From Vanessa cardui (Eukaryota; Arthropoda; Insecta; Lepidoptera; Nymphalidae), in the NCBI RefSeq assembly GCF_905220365.1, contig NC_061128.1:372001-436000 (forward strand): DNA of 64,000 nt, in the 5' to 3' direction. Both the position numbers and the translations under genes were made by a program. Shown here one piece after another: positions 33,632-44,857 of the stretch (position 1 is its first letter; each line of letters opens with the position of its first letter). The notes beneath the pieces are model-generated. The model saw only the letters and a program-made list of their open reading frames with translations, did not search any database and was not told where the DNA came from.

Positions 33632-33750
33632 ATTCGGGGTCTTCGCAGCATGTCTTCTCCTTCCCTACTTCTCTTTCTGACGTCATTTCACAAGTATCAT
33701 TATTTGCAGACATATCGTCTTTTACGCAATCCATGTATCGTTTTTTTTGC
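33632..33750 (-). pseudogene. 3' end of RTE-like LINE reverse transcriptase (relic)
   Basis: The plus strand carries TTATTCGGGGTCTTCGCAGC, ATGTCTTCTCCTTCCCTACT, TCTGACGTCATTTCACAAG and ACGCAATCCATG, the same block as at 6.99-7.11 kb. Only about 120 bp of the C-terminal coding end remain. Confidence 0.6.
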
Positions 33751-33870
33751 TTTTTTACATTACTTACATTCTTCATCATCTCTTGCTTCATTCATATGGA
33801 TGAATATAATGAAATTAAATAACAGACACGTTGACATAAATTATCTTATGTTAATTATATTATTAAATTA

Positions 33871-34096
33871 AATATGAGACAACATCACATACATTACTCT
33901 GATCCCAATGTAAGTAGCTGAAGCACTTGTGTTATGGAAATCAGAAGTAACGACGGTACCAAAAACACCCAGACCCAAGACAACATAGAAAACTAATGGT
34001 AATCTACATCGAGCCGGCCAGGAATCGAACCCGGGACCTCAGAGTGGTGTACCCATGAAAACCGGTGAACACGCCACTCGACCGTGGAGGTCGTCA
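33871..34096 (-). mobile_element. tRNA-derived SINE, family D (full length)
   Basis: AGACAACATCACATACATTA, CAGACCCAAGACAACATAG, AGGAATCGAACCCGGGACCT and ACGCCACTCGACCGTGGAGG. The best-preserved D copy and a good reference for the others. Confidence 0.88.
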
Positions 34097-34894
34097 TTAA
34101 ATTATATAATTGTCATTTAAAATGTTATAAAAAAATAGAACAAGACAAAAGAAAGCGACCTTTTCATTACGACCCCCTCGGTCGTAATTATTTTTTCTTA
34201 CGACGATTACCTTACTGGCAATTAAGACCTTTAGACGATTTCTTGCAGTTCATTCCAATAATACTATCCATAAATTACAAAATTATAGGTATCACGCATA
34301 AACAATTAAAATAAAACTCAAATAACGATTTTATATATATATTTTGTTACAATGTTAACTCGGTACAGACAATTTTCCAGCCTTTTAGATAACGTCGGAC
34401 CGAACTACGTTCAATAACAATAAATATTGATTACACCCGAAACATAACCGCGAAACATTCAGAATATCACCCAGGGCGCGAATACGTATCCGATATACAA
34501 CCTTGAACGGGTGCGCATCGTAAATAATGAGGAACCTTTCATATTACAGGGAAGATAGCAGAACGTATGCACTGCACTGAACCGAGGAAAATTATATTAT
34601 TGAGTGGCAGATAGTTTGAATACCGGCCGGTATTTATGAAGGGAGTATGAACGTAGTATGTTTTTGGCATGAACGCTGTATTGGATAGTAATTTTGTTGC
34701 AATATGCTGGATACTCGATTACGGTTTTAGGTATACGTTTACGTTTCTAAGTGGAACAAGTTATGTCTTTCGGACTGCGAATGATATAGATATTTATCTA
34801 TAATTATAGTGAAAATGTTTTTTTTTTAAACAGATAAGGGGGTACTCTCGGGCCGTTATTTTTTTTTCTTTAATCTATATATTCTACATATATT
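34097..34894. other. Unassigned DNA
   Basis: A 76-codon ORF at 34084-34314 starts inside the SINE and lacks domain signs. 34370-34560 is unique and slightly GC-richer. Nothing supported. Confidence 0.4.
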
Positions 34895-35113
34895 ATAATA
34901 TTGTAAATGTGAAAGTAACTCTATTATTATTAAAATTAATATAAAAATAACTCTTTCTGTTTTCTGCCACTTATACACGACAAACCAGTGAATCGAATTA
35001 GATGAAATTTGATATGAAGCAAACTTGAACTACGAGAAAGGACATAGGCTACTTTATTTGTTTAACGCATGATGCCCTAAAAGGCGAGCGAATTCTCGGG
35101 CGACTACTAGTTC
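34895..35113 (+). mobile_element. Helitron-like element, family F
   Basis: TATTATAATATTGTAAATGTG, AAAGTAACTCT, ATGAAGCAAACTTGAACTAC, AAGGACATAGGCTACTTTAT, GGCGAGCGAATTCTCGGG and CGACTACTAGT. CTAG terminus intact, with a small local repeat of the AACTCT motif near the start. Confidence 0.65.
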
Positions 35114-35387
35114 CTAGTAAAAATACAATTTAAAAACATTCCCAGTATCATTTTACCTATAGAAGAACAAAGAGTATTAACAGTTATATCTTTTATGTTA
35201 CATAATATATAAGTAATAAAATAATTAGTAAGATTACACGCGTAGCAAATACAAACAGGCACAGAGATAGTATTAGGTTGGTTAGGTTATATTTTTATCG
35301 CGTAATACTATAACTAACAAGCGATAACGCGTGCGGAAACTCATAAATTACTAAAAAAAATCGAGCACTGAATAAACATAAATCTAT

Positions 35388-35586
35388 ATAAATAAATAAA
35401 TCTTCTGTACGTGTGTATGTAATGGAACTCCTAACGGTCGAAGCGATTTTTTGTGTGTATTTGAGTGGGTTAAGGGGTCCCTGGGTGATTTAAATCAGAC
35501 CCGGTAGGTGGGGCTGCGATTTGGAAGTATAGTTACTTGAATTCACATTTCACTTGGACGGAGTGAGAACAGCCAACTATTTACAT
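35388..35586 (+). mobile_element. Unclassified interspersed repeat, family G
   Basis: AATGGAACTCCTAACGGTCG, TTTGTGTGTATTTGAGTGGG, AAGGGGTCCCTGGGTGATTT and GACCCGGTAGGTGGGGCTGC. I recall this pattern as common in Lepidoptera. It lies immediately next to a family H element, and its own end is not visible. Confidence 0.5.
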
Positions 35587-35817
35587 CACACTGGCGATCC
35601 GCCCCGGCTTCGCATGTGTGCAATGCTGATATTAAAAATACTACACAATTTTTCTTGTTTCTTTACAATGTTGTCCATGTGTTATACACAAAAACCTTCC
35701 TCTTGAATCACTATATGTATTAAAAGAAACCGTATCAAAATCCGTTGCGTAATTTTAATTTAAGCATACATAGGGACAGACAGCGGTAAGCGACTTTGTT
35801 TTATACTATGTAACGAT
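35587..35817 (-). mobile_element. Helitron-like element, family H
   Basis: The plus strand begins CTGGCGATCCGCCCCGGCTTC (CTAG mutated to CTGG) and ends AAGCGACTTTGTTTTATACT. Between lie TGTTGTCCATGTGTTATAC and ATCAAAATCCGTTGCG. Same layout as 46.93-47.48 kb. Confidence 0.65.
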
Positions 35818-36745
35818 GATGAAGAACAATTTATATTGCTTTGTTTATAAAAATCTAGAAACGATATACTATTTCATACAAAAATATTATTTTATTATTT
35901 CGGCTTATGTCATTCGTACATAAAATATTAGACAGCGTTTCATAAAAAACAGTAATATCATAGAGGTCGTACCCATGTTACGACGGACGGACCGACAGAT
36001 TAGCGGTTTAAGCCGTAGCGATGGACAACATGACAGACCAATGAAATTTTATACACATTGATATTCGGAGGTTTTTGTTCAGTGATTTTTGTATTGTTTA
36101 AATTTTCAAGAATATGTTTCTTACCTACTCTTTTCTTTCTCTTACTAAGAACTCTAGTAAAAACTAGATCCAGTTTAATGATTTGATAAAATCGATCTCA
36201 ACATAATTAACAATGTAATTATATATAAGTTATATAATTTCAAGAACAAAGAAAGTTCGCAGTGTGTGTAAAAAGTTGCAAATTGTTATTTTTCTAGAAT
36301 AAAAAATATACTTTTAAATATGTAATTGTATGCTGTGGTATATATTGATTGAATATAATTTAATTAATTAATTAAAGAAAAAGATTTCTGCCATGATCAT
36401 ATTCTTAAATCCTAGTTTGAGCTTTGATAGAAGAGACAACTCTAGAGTGTAATAATAGATATAAATAAGTTATATTCGTTAATTCGACAAACATAAGATG
36501 CCCTTATGTTGTGAGATGAAATTTTCCCTAATATAATTACATAATTTATAGGACTACAAATTTGAAACCAAACATCTGTAGAACTGAAGAGTTTTCGACG
36601 CCTGGAATTGTTCATTAGTTTTTATTCAGTTGGGCATTATATAGGTAAAATCTCCTCTTTTATCCGTATATATTCTAATTGTTCTATAAAATTAAACTTT
36701 AACATCGCGCTCTTAAATATAAAAGTTAAAAAAATAATTAATTGC
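35818..36745. other. Unassigned AT-rich DNA
   Basis: No gene. 35935-36060 (GACGGACGGACCGACAGATTAG) may be a very old family E trace; not certain. Confidence 0.4.
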
Positions 36746-36812
36746 CTCTAAATGTTCCTCTGCTGGCCTAAGGCCTCTTCTCCCTTTGAGTAGAAGGTTA
36801 AGACTGGTGGAT
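36746..36812 (-). mobile_element. SINE family A, 3'-end remnant
   Basis: TGCCTCTAAATGTTCCTCTG, CTGGCCTAAGGCCTCTTCTCC and CTTTGAGTAGAAGG correspond to the reversed A tail. Confidence 0.55.
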
Positions 36813-36897
36813 CCACTGAAAGATAATATAAATTTTTACCGCAAATGTAAAAATAAAAGCAAAACTTTTTCGCAATTTTACGTAGATGGTACTTTCG

Positions 36898-37045
36898 GAA
36901 CCGAGATGGCGTAATGGATAAATATGTGGATCTTAACGAAGGTCTTGGTTATAAATAAGCGTAAGTAACACTTCATGTGTTTCAGCCAGCTCGGGTACCA
37001 CCCATGCATCAGATAATCTATCGCCAAACACAAATATAATCATCA
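36898..37045 (+). mobile_element. Mosaic of SINE A head and family B start
   Basis: GAACCGAGATGGCGTAATGG (A head) runs to about 36980. It is followed at 36984 by GCTCGGGTACCACCCATGC and CAGATAATCTATCGCC (family B start). Both are decayed fragments placed directly next to one another. Confidence 0.45.
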
Positions 37046-37099
37046 CTATATATTCGGTTATTTTATCAAGATTGGATCAATAAGGTGTTATCAATCATA

Positions 37100-37224
37100 T
37101 TGATAAAGAGTAACTACTGAGTTTCTTGCCGATCCTTCTCGGTAGAAAAGTGGTTTCCTCAAAATATTATTGTAAAATAATGATTCGAAAATACTTGCAT
37201 ACCGTACTTTGCTCATTTTGAATG
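37100..37224 (+). mobile_element. Retroposon 3' end, family C1 (decayed)
   Basis: AAAGAGTAACTACTGAGTTTC, TTGCCGATCCTTCTCGGTAG, TGATTCGAAAATACTTGC. The usual AATAAAGTTTATTTTG end is mutated. Confidence 0.6.
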
Positions 37225-37654
37225 TAATTACATGGCTTACTCACCCTTGAAACTGAAATTCATTCAAACAGTCATACATATTATATATATTAAGTAATTA
37301 GAATAAGCGGTGAAATTAACGAAAATTAAATTTATAAATAATATAAATAAATAAATATTTTATTTTACTCTTTTTAGTGTTATTTTCTCAAAATAGAAAT
37401 TAAAAGTCCTTATATAACAAATGGTTATTTGTTGATATTTTCAAATAGCGCTGAACCTATTTCAATAAAACTTATATCTGGAGCATGATATACCAAACAA
37501 TAACATAACAAAAGAAATGTTTAGTGAACCTGTACTTCTCTCTCATAAAAGCTACGAAGAGGAGTATAAATCCATATATTAATATTCAAAGAACTATTTC
37601 CTAACTCATGGTAATTGAGGACCTACACCTTCCATCATCAGCTCAGCAGTATAA

Positions 37655-37897
37655 TATTATGTACTGTACATATGCCTATAAAATATGAGGGTTCCCCTCG
37701 ATTTCTCCAGAATCACATCATCAGAACCACTTCTAATTAATATGGGACCAACTAGAAGTTGCCACCTTTCAGACAAAAAAAGAATTTTTCAAATCGGTCC
37801 ACACGTCTTCGATAAATCGGGGAACATACATAAAAAAAAGATTCCGACGAATTGATATCCTCCTCCTTTTTGGAAGTCGGTTAAAATACATTTGCAG
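37655..37897 (+). mobile_element. Unclassified interspersed repeat, family P
   Basis: Ends in GATTCCGACGAATTGATATC, CTCCTCCTTTTTGGAAGTC and GGTTAAAAT, a terminal pattern I recall as very frequent in lepidopteran genomes (seen inverted as AACCGACTTC followed by AAAAAGGAGGAGG). The start is uncertain and there is no coding capacity. Confidence 0.5.
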
Positions 37898-37904
37898 AGA
37901 AGCC

Positions 37905-38218
37905 ATATTATTCGATACTAAATTATACACACGATAAAAAAGCATGGAATTAATAATTGTTCACGGAAGTCAAGAAGGATTAATTTCAGGCAGGATAAAT
38001 TACGTACATATCTATATAATTGTAATTAACTAACATGACTGTATTTTGTAAGTTAGAAAACTGTAACTACTTAGTTTCTTGCCGGTTCTTCTTGATATAA
38101 TCTACTTTGCGAACCGATTGTAGCTTCACTTAATATAGTTGTTAAATGACGATTCAATAGTGCTTGTAAAAGCCTCCTTAAATAAAGTATATTTTGATTT
38201 TGAAAAACGATCATCAGG
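37905..38218 (+). mobile_element. Retroposon 3' end, family C1 (long copy)
   Basis: AAAAAAGCATGGAATTAATA, TTTCAGGCAGGATAAATTAC, TTGCCGGTTCTTCTTGATAT, TAAATGACGATTCAATAGTG and AAATAAAGTATATTTTGATT. Contains a short duplication of the segment around GGAAGTCAAGAAGGATTAAT at 37965-37990. Confidence 0.75.
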
Positions 38219-38801
38219 TGGTGCTATCAAATTTTAAAACAGCACAAAACATATGAGTACAAACTCAATATATTTAATTCCATTTTTGTTGATTCATCTC
38301 ATGCTAACTATAATATGATATTACCTAGAACGCTGGCGTGTAAGATGAAGCAAACGGCTGCTCGTTTGTCAAAATATTATAAGAAACTTAAAGCTATACG
38401 AGAACAGATGCTCTCACTAACAGTTAAATATGATATACATATTGTACAGACTTCTTAAATAATAAACCTCTTTATTTAATGCATTTATTTAAATAAAATA
38501 TTGAAATCTTTAAATGGTGTTCCGTTAAATCTTTTTTCAGTTAAACCAGTTAAAAAGCAACCGGAATTTAAAAAGGCAGATTGGAATTGGAATCGTTTTT
38601 ACCACAGAATAAAATACAGCGACAAACAAAAAAAAATAAACCTTGCTTTTATTTTTCACAAGAACACGCCTTTTGTTTGTTGAACAAGTTATCAATAGAC
38701 CAGTATTATAAAGTTTTTATTTTCAAACTTATCAAGAAGGGATATTTATTTACGATAAATATTACATTAAGATATAGCTATTACATTTTTATATGCATTT
38801 A
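38219..38801. other. Unassigned DNA
   Basis: Two overlapping ORFs (60 and 73 codons, 38501-38802), lysine and phenylalanine rich by composition, not recognised. No repeat. Confidence 0.4.
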
Positions 38802-39022
38802 AAGTGGAATTTCCCACTACTCCGCTTTGGAGCATATTTCACCACGCAGCTCCAATGGGGATTGGTGGATATACATTTTCGCTGAAATTAGACACATGCA
38901 GGTTTCCTTCATGTTTTTCTTCAAATTAAGCACACGAAAAATCAGTGGTGTTTGCCTGGGTTTGAACCCGCAATCATCGGTTAAGATGCACGCGATCTAA
39001 CCACTAGGCCATATCGGCTCTT
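38802..39022 (-). mobile_element. tRNA-derived SINE, family A
   Basis: Plus-strand order: GGAATTTCCCACTACTCCGC, GCTCCAATGGGGATTGGTGG, GACACATGCAGGTTTCCTTC, GGGTTTGAACCCGCAATCAT, CTAACCACTAGGCCATATCGG. Minor internal losses. Confidence 0.85.
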
Positions 39023-39399
39023 GTTAAAGCTATAATCGTTTGTAATTTGTATAACTCATTTAATAGCTATGGACAGACCACGTTATTCTAAATTGGGGGA
39101 TATCATTGGTGACTAAAATATATGGAGTTCAATAATCAGAGCTTATATGCTGATAGTATCGATATTCTGAAAGTCGAATAAACAAACTCGAATAGCCAAG
39201 CGTCAGGAAGTGATAGACGATTGTGATTAAAACGTTTGAAGGATGCGCATATCAAACTTTGCGATCGAGATACAGTGAGTTATTACACGTGAACTAAACA
39301 TGTGATTTCGTTTGCGAGATGTGACCAAGATTATCTGGGCTATTTCAAATACATCGACAACTAGAACTATGTCGATTGCATTAAATATTGCTATTTTTT

Positions 39400-39695
39400 T
39401 ATACAGGGGCAAACGAGCAGGAGGCTCACCTTTTTTTTCTCGCTGAAAAACCGCGTTACGCACTTCCTTCAGATGATGGAAAGGGGGGGGGGGGTCTTGT
39501 GTCTCCACAGTGCCCTGGGCACCGAATGCGCACAATACCCACTAAAAACCAGCGGTATCCTCTCCGTCTTTTCGGTGGGTACCACAAGATCCTTTCGCAA
39601 GTTATGCAGGATGGAAAGTGACTAACACCGCCCATGGACATCTGCAACACCGGGGGCTTGCAGATGCATTACCGGCCTTTAAGGATCATTGTTTC
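39400..39695 (+). mobile_element. Family K repeat interrupted by a GC-rich insert
   Basis: The K start GGGGCAAACGAGCAGGAGGC ends at CTCACC (about 39429). The K body resumes near 39607 with GGATGGAAAGTGACTAACAC, CGCCCATGGACATCTGC and TTGCAGATGCATTACCGGCC. In the 8.7-kb copy the two parts are joined (GCTTACCTGATGG). The intervening 175-180 bp is foreign. Confidence 0.6.
39430..39606. other. GC-rich insert with an 11-12-base G run
   Basis: Begins with a T run, contains AAACCGCGTTACGCACTTCC, a long poly-G at 39483-39494, CAGTGCCCTGGGCACCGAATG and GGTGGGTACCACAAGATCC. ORFs of 64-102 codons overlap on both strands. GC-rich sequence of this kind opens all frames, so they are not taken as genes. Probably part of another dispersed element; no second copy in the window. 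Confidence 0.4.
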
Positions 39696-40205
39696 TGAAG
39701 TCTTATCTTGGTGGCTTTGCCTTCAATTTAGTTATGGTTCAAGCACACAGAAAAAATAGTCCTCAGAATAGCAAATTTGAACAAAAATTTAATTTATAAA
39801 AATTTGAATCAACTCGTACAATTGCAATTAAATTAATATCAGGAATATATTTTTGTTTTCTTTTTTATTCTTGCCATTGTGAGAAGAATTCTAAGCTGCA
39901 ATATATTTATTTACTTAAATTAATTTACTATTATTACATTTACTAAAATTATTAAGGATTTTTCAAAAACAGACAGAAATTAGACTGGAACTCATGTGAC
40001 TCCCCTGCAGGTTTGCCATCCTATCAGACTAAGTGAGTGCGCCTGTGCGAATCTCAGATAATTATGATGCAACAGAAAAAATATGCTAACATCCTCGCCA
40101 CGCGGTTTATGCAGTAGCTTATTATCATTGTAATTTGCATATTATAATTCGTGGTGTCATATTAAAATATAATAATTTATTATATGTTTTACACAATTAC
40201 GTTTT
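39696..40205. other. Unassigned AT-rich DNA
   Basis: Nothing recognised. Confidence 0.45.
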
Positions 40206-40445
40206 ATAGTAATAAATAAATATCTATGTAAATATTGAACAACATCACATACATTACTGTGATCCCAATGCACTTGTGTTATGGATAACTGAATTAACGA
40301 CGGTACCATAAACACCCTGTCCCAAGACAACACAGAAAACTAATGAACTTTTTCTGAATCGACTCGGTCGGGAATCGAACCTCGGATCTCGGAGTGACGT
40401 ACCCATGAAAAACGGTATACACACTACTCGACCACAGAGGTCGTC
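40206..40445 (-). mobile_element. tRNA-derived SINE, family D
   Basis: TTGAACAACATCACATACATT, TGTCCCAAGACAACACAG, GGGAATCGAACCTCGGATCTC and ACACTACTCGACCACAGAGG. A short internal deletion (the AGCTACTAAAG block) after GATCCCAATG. Confidence 0.85.
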
Positions 40446-40832
40446 ACAGTAATATAATGCTAGTACAATATCATAAAGTATTGTTCAATTCAGTGATTAT
40501 ATTAATAACGCCGCTGTTTTCTGGGATGGCCTTATCTTGCATAATAAAATTACTTCGGTGCCCCTTCACGCCTTTCCAATATATTGTCTTGAAAATGATC
40601 CGTTTGTGCCGATCGACCCTCCGATATCGGGACGAGGAATAGGGTATATTTCAGTGTTACGATGTTGTAATTTTTATGTAAATCTTTATAGGCAGGAATA
40701 TAGACGGTCTTAAACTTCGAATGATTTCGGAACGTTTTATTTAAGTCTCGTGTTCACTTGCATGAAGTACACATGTAACTAACAAAATAATATAAATTTT
40801 GAACTTTAACCTATGCATATAATTAAATTGGA

Positions 40833-41097
40833 GTGTCTGTTTGTAATATTAAAATAATGCTTTTTTACTCAATGCATATATATACACGGTACATATGCCA
40901 TTTTTTTTTCAATTTTTGTCTCCTTGTCTGTCTGTTTGTTCCGGCTAATCTCTCGAACGGCTGGACCGATTTTGACGGGACTTTCAATGCCACATAACTG
41001 ATATAATAAGGAGTAACTTAGGCTGCGATAATATTTTTCAAATAAAATGTCATATTAAAATTTAAATGCGTACAAGGTCGCAGGCATAGCTAGTTAA
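40833..41097 (+). mobile_element. Helitron-like element, family E (well preserved)
   Basis: TCTGTTTGTAATATTAAAAT, TTTTTACTCAATGCATATAT, ACACGGTACATATGCC, GAACGGCTGGACCGATTTTG, AATAAGGAGTAACTTAGGC and CAAGGTCGCAGGCATAGCTAGTT. Terminates CTAG followed by T. Confidence 0.65.
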
Positions 41098-42020
41098 TTA
41101 TAACCTTAAAAAGTGGCGGGACCCGACTGAATCCATTCGACGTTGAGCTCGTTTCTATAAAATTCACAAACTTTTAATTTTTCATAGACGATTTTTCGCA
41201 TGCATTGCATTTTCGTTTTCCGACAAAGGATTTTTAAAGGAGTCAAAATTACAGCCGTATTTTTTTCGATTAAAAGTTCATAATGAAATGGTGAAAATTT
41301 AAGAAAAATATTCGTATAATAACAGTCACTCGTAGACATAATTTCGACTCACCCCTGTGTTGCCACTAAATCAACATTCTACCGCCGTTTAAATTTCGCG
41401 AGCGAAAACTTTTTATTCGAGCGCTTCATATTTATGGATTTTCATTTGAATGGTTTACAAAGTGGCAACTTTTAACAACTTCACACACTAACCGTGAACC
41501 GTGCGCGTTTCATAGTATATATATATTATGCGTTACAGTGTTCGCAAAGCGCAATTGACTTGCTTGCAAGTTACAATAAAACTTGCAGCTACGGAGCGTA
41601 ATATCTTGTGGTCTGAGTGATGGGTTGGCAACGATTTTGGGCTCTAATCTCTATACCGCACCTTACGCTACCGATAAAAGAATATGCTCATGATAATAAA
41701 TATATAAAATATAATTCACATACATTTTAAACAAATATTAGTGACCAATTTTTTTTTTCAAAAATGTTGTGAATCAAAAAACATTGTGATATATAGCGAA
41801 AGAACTTCGCCTTGAACACTCTGTTAGATGCTTGTAATGTAGCAACACCATTAAACTTCTACTTGAGGATACTTAAGTGATGAGTAGAAACTATTATTTA
41901 TTTTTATTTTATTTTTGATAGAACAATATAATAACTTCTATCACCGTCGAACCATTTGAATGTAATTGAATTTTAATAAAGAGACACACCAAGTTGACTG
42001 TAACTTTTGAGAAAAAGTAT
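41098..42020. other. Unassigned DNA
   Basis: A 77-codon minus-strand ORF (41106-41339) is not recognised. 41360-41620 is unique, less AT-rich and without repeat matches. Nothing firmly supported. Confidence 0.4.
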
Positions 42021-42021
42021 G

Positions 42022-42150
42022 AAACAAAGTCGCATCCCGCCGTTTGTGCTCTTAGATCTCTCAGACTACGCAACAGATTTTAATTCGGTATTTAACAATA
42101 AACAGAGTGATTTAAATAAAAGGTTAATGTATAACAGAAAACAATTTCAA
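42022..42150 (+). mobile_element. Helitron-like family H, fragment
   Basis: GAAACAAAGTCGCATCCCGCC, GTGCTCTTAGATCTCTCAGAC and ACGCAACAGATTTTAATTCGG follow the H start (AAACAAAGTCGCTTACCGC; AGATCTC; GCAACAGATT). The 3' half is not visible. Confidence 0.5.
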
Positions 42151-43045
42151 CTTTCCTGGCTGAAAGTGAACACGAATATTTCTTTATGTTTTTTCTTTAA
42201 TCTTAAAGTTATATATTTACCCTTATTAGACCTGTGTAAAGGGATGAGTTAAGTTTATCATAATTATGACATGGTCTTCTGTTCTGAACAATCTTTGTCA
42301 TGTACCACGAATTAATAAATTAATATTACTTCATATAAATCACATTTGTTAAGTCTATTAACGACCAAATATATATAATAATAAAATATGATGATGATAT
42401 TATGTATTGATGATATATAAGAAGAATTTACAAGTTGTTCAAAAAAAGAGTTATGTATTATAAGGCACATCAATTCCATAATCGCCCGTCATCATCACAT
42501 GCACCATGCGTCACACACCAAAACTCGAAGCGGGCGATGCAAGCGCAACTTCGCGGCAAACTTCTCAGTTGGGAAGCACACCTCCCTAATTGGGTAAATA
42601 TAAGGAGACGGAGTACCCAAATCGAGACAAACCTGAAAGAAGCGTCAGCAAAAATCCACCTCGGTTTTTATATGCAGGTACATCCATAACGAAACTTTTC
42701 AAATTATCTAGCTAAGGTCCCTGAACTTTTAGTAGCTCTGTCAGTTGGGCATCAGACCATTTTTGATGCATTATCACTTTACATTCATTGATTATTACAT
42801 TCGTTAACATATGTATATATTATATCATACATAAACTAAAGTTTCTTAAATGTTATGTTAGGTCATTTCTTTTTATTTAACATACAATGTATGTCATAAA
42901 TATTTAATAATATTGAAGTAAATTAAATACGTAGCTTAAAATGGACTAAATATTTTGTTTTTAAAATAGTTTTTTTTTTATTTATTTACTTAATGCGTAT
43001 TAAATTGACCAAATTTGTGAATTAATGTAATGCGCTTAGTGCATT
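42151..43045. other. Unassigned DNA with an 84-codon ORF
   Basis: The ORF at 42435-42689 lies in a GC-richer patch (42475-42690). The protein has no recognisable domain and no splice-supported neighbours, so it is not called a gene. Confidence 0.35.
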
Positions 43046-43047
43046 TA

Positions 43048-43145
43048 GAGATTGGAACTATTCCTTGAATTTCCAATTTGCCAGAAACCTTGGGAACTGA
43101 TATGTGCTGAATTTTTACCCTGGATCACACTCTTTCGACCTTAAA
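43048..43145 (-). mobile_element. Family B, decayed fragment
   Basis: GGAACTATTCCTTGAATTTCC, GCCAGAAACCTTGGGAACTG and CCTGGATCACACTCTTTCG align in reverse with TAAGGAATAGTTAATAT, TTCCCAAGGTTGGTGGC and GGTGAGTGAGCCAG of good copies. Confidence 0.5.
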
Positions 43146-43707
43146 TGGGTGGCTTTAAACTTAAAGTGGATAGTGAGAGTGACTACGGGAAGATCAACGA
43201 CAAGTTTATATTTAACTGCAAACGGTAATTAAAAAAAAAACAATTACAATATTATTATATTTGTCATAAGACTGATAAGAATACTACTATCGCCTGTTAA
43301 AATTTTGATAACCAAGCTCCTTAAACGAGGGTCTTTCAAACTACCAGAGAAGAAAAAGCTCATCATATAGAAAATACCTATAATCCAAGCTGCGGTAATA
43401 AAACTATAAAAATCATACAATTTTTCAACCTAATATTGCTATAGCGGCAAAATTAATTAATTAAATAGCGCCAATGTTGACAGTTGCGAAATATAACCGA
43501 CGCGATGATAACATGACGTGTGAATGAGCTGGCTAAACCACAGCAGATACTGTACGCGCGACTGAAATACAACGCATCACGTATATAATACAATACAGAG
43601 CTCGCAATGATAAAGATCGCTTTAAGCCGACTGCTAACGATTTGTTATATTGAATATATTTCATAATAATCAGAAATCGTACTTATTAGAATATACAGCA
43701 TTACATA

Positions 43708-43914
43708 GTACAAAAAAAAATCGTTTACCGCCGTCAGTCGTAGAGTAGAGTGATTCGAGAGTAACGTTTTTTAATTACAATACATAGACAATTTAGTAAA
43801 TAAACTGATAATTTTGGAAGTTTGGAATGTGATATCGTAAATAAACAAATTACGTAGTATATTTTGTATCAGTATTGCACCCGTGTGAAGCCGGGGCGAG
43901 TCGCTATTTACTAA
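43708..43914 (+). mobile_element. Helitron-like element, family H (internal deletion)
   Basis: TCGTTTACCGCCGTCAG, AGAGTGATTCGAGAGTAACG, ACATAGACAATTTAGTAAAT, GGAATGTGATATCGTAAATA, TATCAGTATTGCACCCGTGT and GAAGCCGGGGCGAGTCGCTA. The segment with GATTTTGATGCGG is missing. Confidence 0.6.
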
Positions 43915-43977
43915 TACTATAAGGAATGTTTCGACTGCCTCGTTGATCTCATGATATAATAACGTAGATTCTAACGA

Positions 43978-44160
43978 GAATATGGGCCACCTGATGGTTA
44001 CTGGATGACCACCACTCATAGACCATGGCGCTGCAAGAAACATTAACCTTTCCTTTCACCAATGGACCACCAACCTTGATTTCCCTGGACACGTCTGCTG
44101 CCGTTTTAAAATCATATAGGTTGACATCTCAAGGCTGAAGAGTAAGTTTAATTGTTCGCA
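43978..44160 (-). mobile_element. Family B, decayed copy
   Basis: The plus strand starts ATATGGGCCACCTGATGGTTAC (reverse of the CATCAGGTGGCCC block), then GACCACCACTCATAGACCATGG, CCACCAACCTTGATTTCC and GGCTGAAGAGTAAG. A true reversed copy with a damaged centre. Confidence 0.6.
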
Positions 44161-44559
44161 CTTATCTCTGGATTATCCAGTGTATTCGCTTTAGGCGAAC
44201 CATTTAATAAAAAAAGTATTAATAAGTGTGTCACGTATTGTCATATTATAAACGCGGACCCAAAGGCGCTGTAACGCTGGCAGTTGTAACCTTTATCGAA
44301 TGAAACAGATAGGATAATTATTTATAAAATAGTAAAACTTATTAAAATTTATTAAAATCTAAGTTTATTAAAATTTAAGTTTCCTTTATGACTAAACAGG
44401 TTTGATACTAAAGTAGCAAGTCAATATGAAATTAGGATTGTAAATATTAGTTCAGTGCAAGATAATTTCACAATTCAAACGATTTGAGACGAGTCCCATT
44501 TCGGCTACAGATCGTGTTCCTGAACCGAATCTTAGTTCTGGCCAATAAAACTTTTGATA
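44161..44559. other. Unassigned DNA
   Basis: No feature recognised; tandem-like repetition of TTAAAATTTATTAAAATCTAAG around 44335-44385. Confidence 0.4.
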
Positions 44560-44745
44560 TGTTTGTCTAGAAATATCAAGTCCAGAGCAAGGAAGTTCGC
44601 TGCGAGGATATTCCCCGTTCATTGGAATGTACGTTAAACCGTTGGGACTGCGTCTGATGTCGTCGATCGTCGGCCAGCGTCCCCATTGGATTTAGGAGTT
44701 AAGAAATAGAGACTAGAGAAACAGAGGCTTGTGCACTCACTACTC
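44560..44745 (+). mobile_element. SINE family L, body copy
   Basis: GATATTCCCCGTTCATTGG, AATGTACGTTAAACCGTTGG, GACTGCGTCTGATGTCGTCG, CGGCCAGCGTCCCCATTGG and CTTGTGCACTCACT. Consistent with the lepidopteran repeat whose body I recall; followed by an AAT-type microsatellite. Confidence 0.55.
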
Positions 44746-44768
44746 TTATAATAATAATAATAATAAAG
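44746..44768. repeat. (AAT)n microsatellite
   Basis: Six or so ATA/AAT units directly after the L repeat; probably its tail. Confidence 0.85.
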
Positions 44769-44857
44769 CCTTTTTATTTCCTATAATGTTAACATATTTT
44801 ATAAAAGAAAAATGCTTATATCTATGTTAGTGTTGTATTACTTGGTTTTTTTTTTTT

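Noticed and set aside
33448..33822. 124-codon plus-strand ORF
   Set aside because: Its second half is antisense to an RTE-like LINE relic; the first half is hydrophobic low-complexity sequence.
42435..42689. 84-codon ORF in a GC-richer patch, considered as an exon
   Set aside because: No domain, no convincing splice pair and no neighbouring exon; kept only as unassigned.
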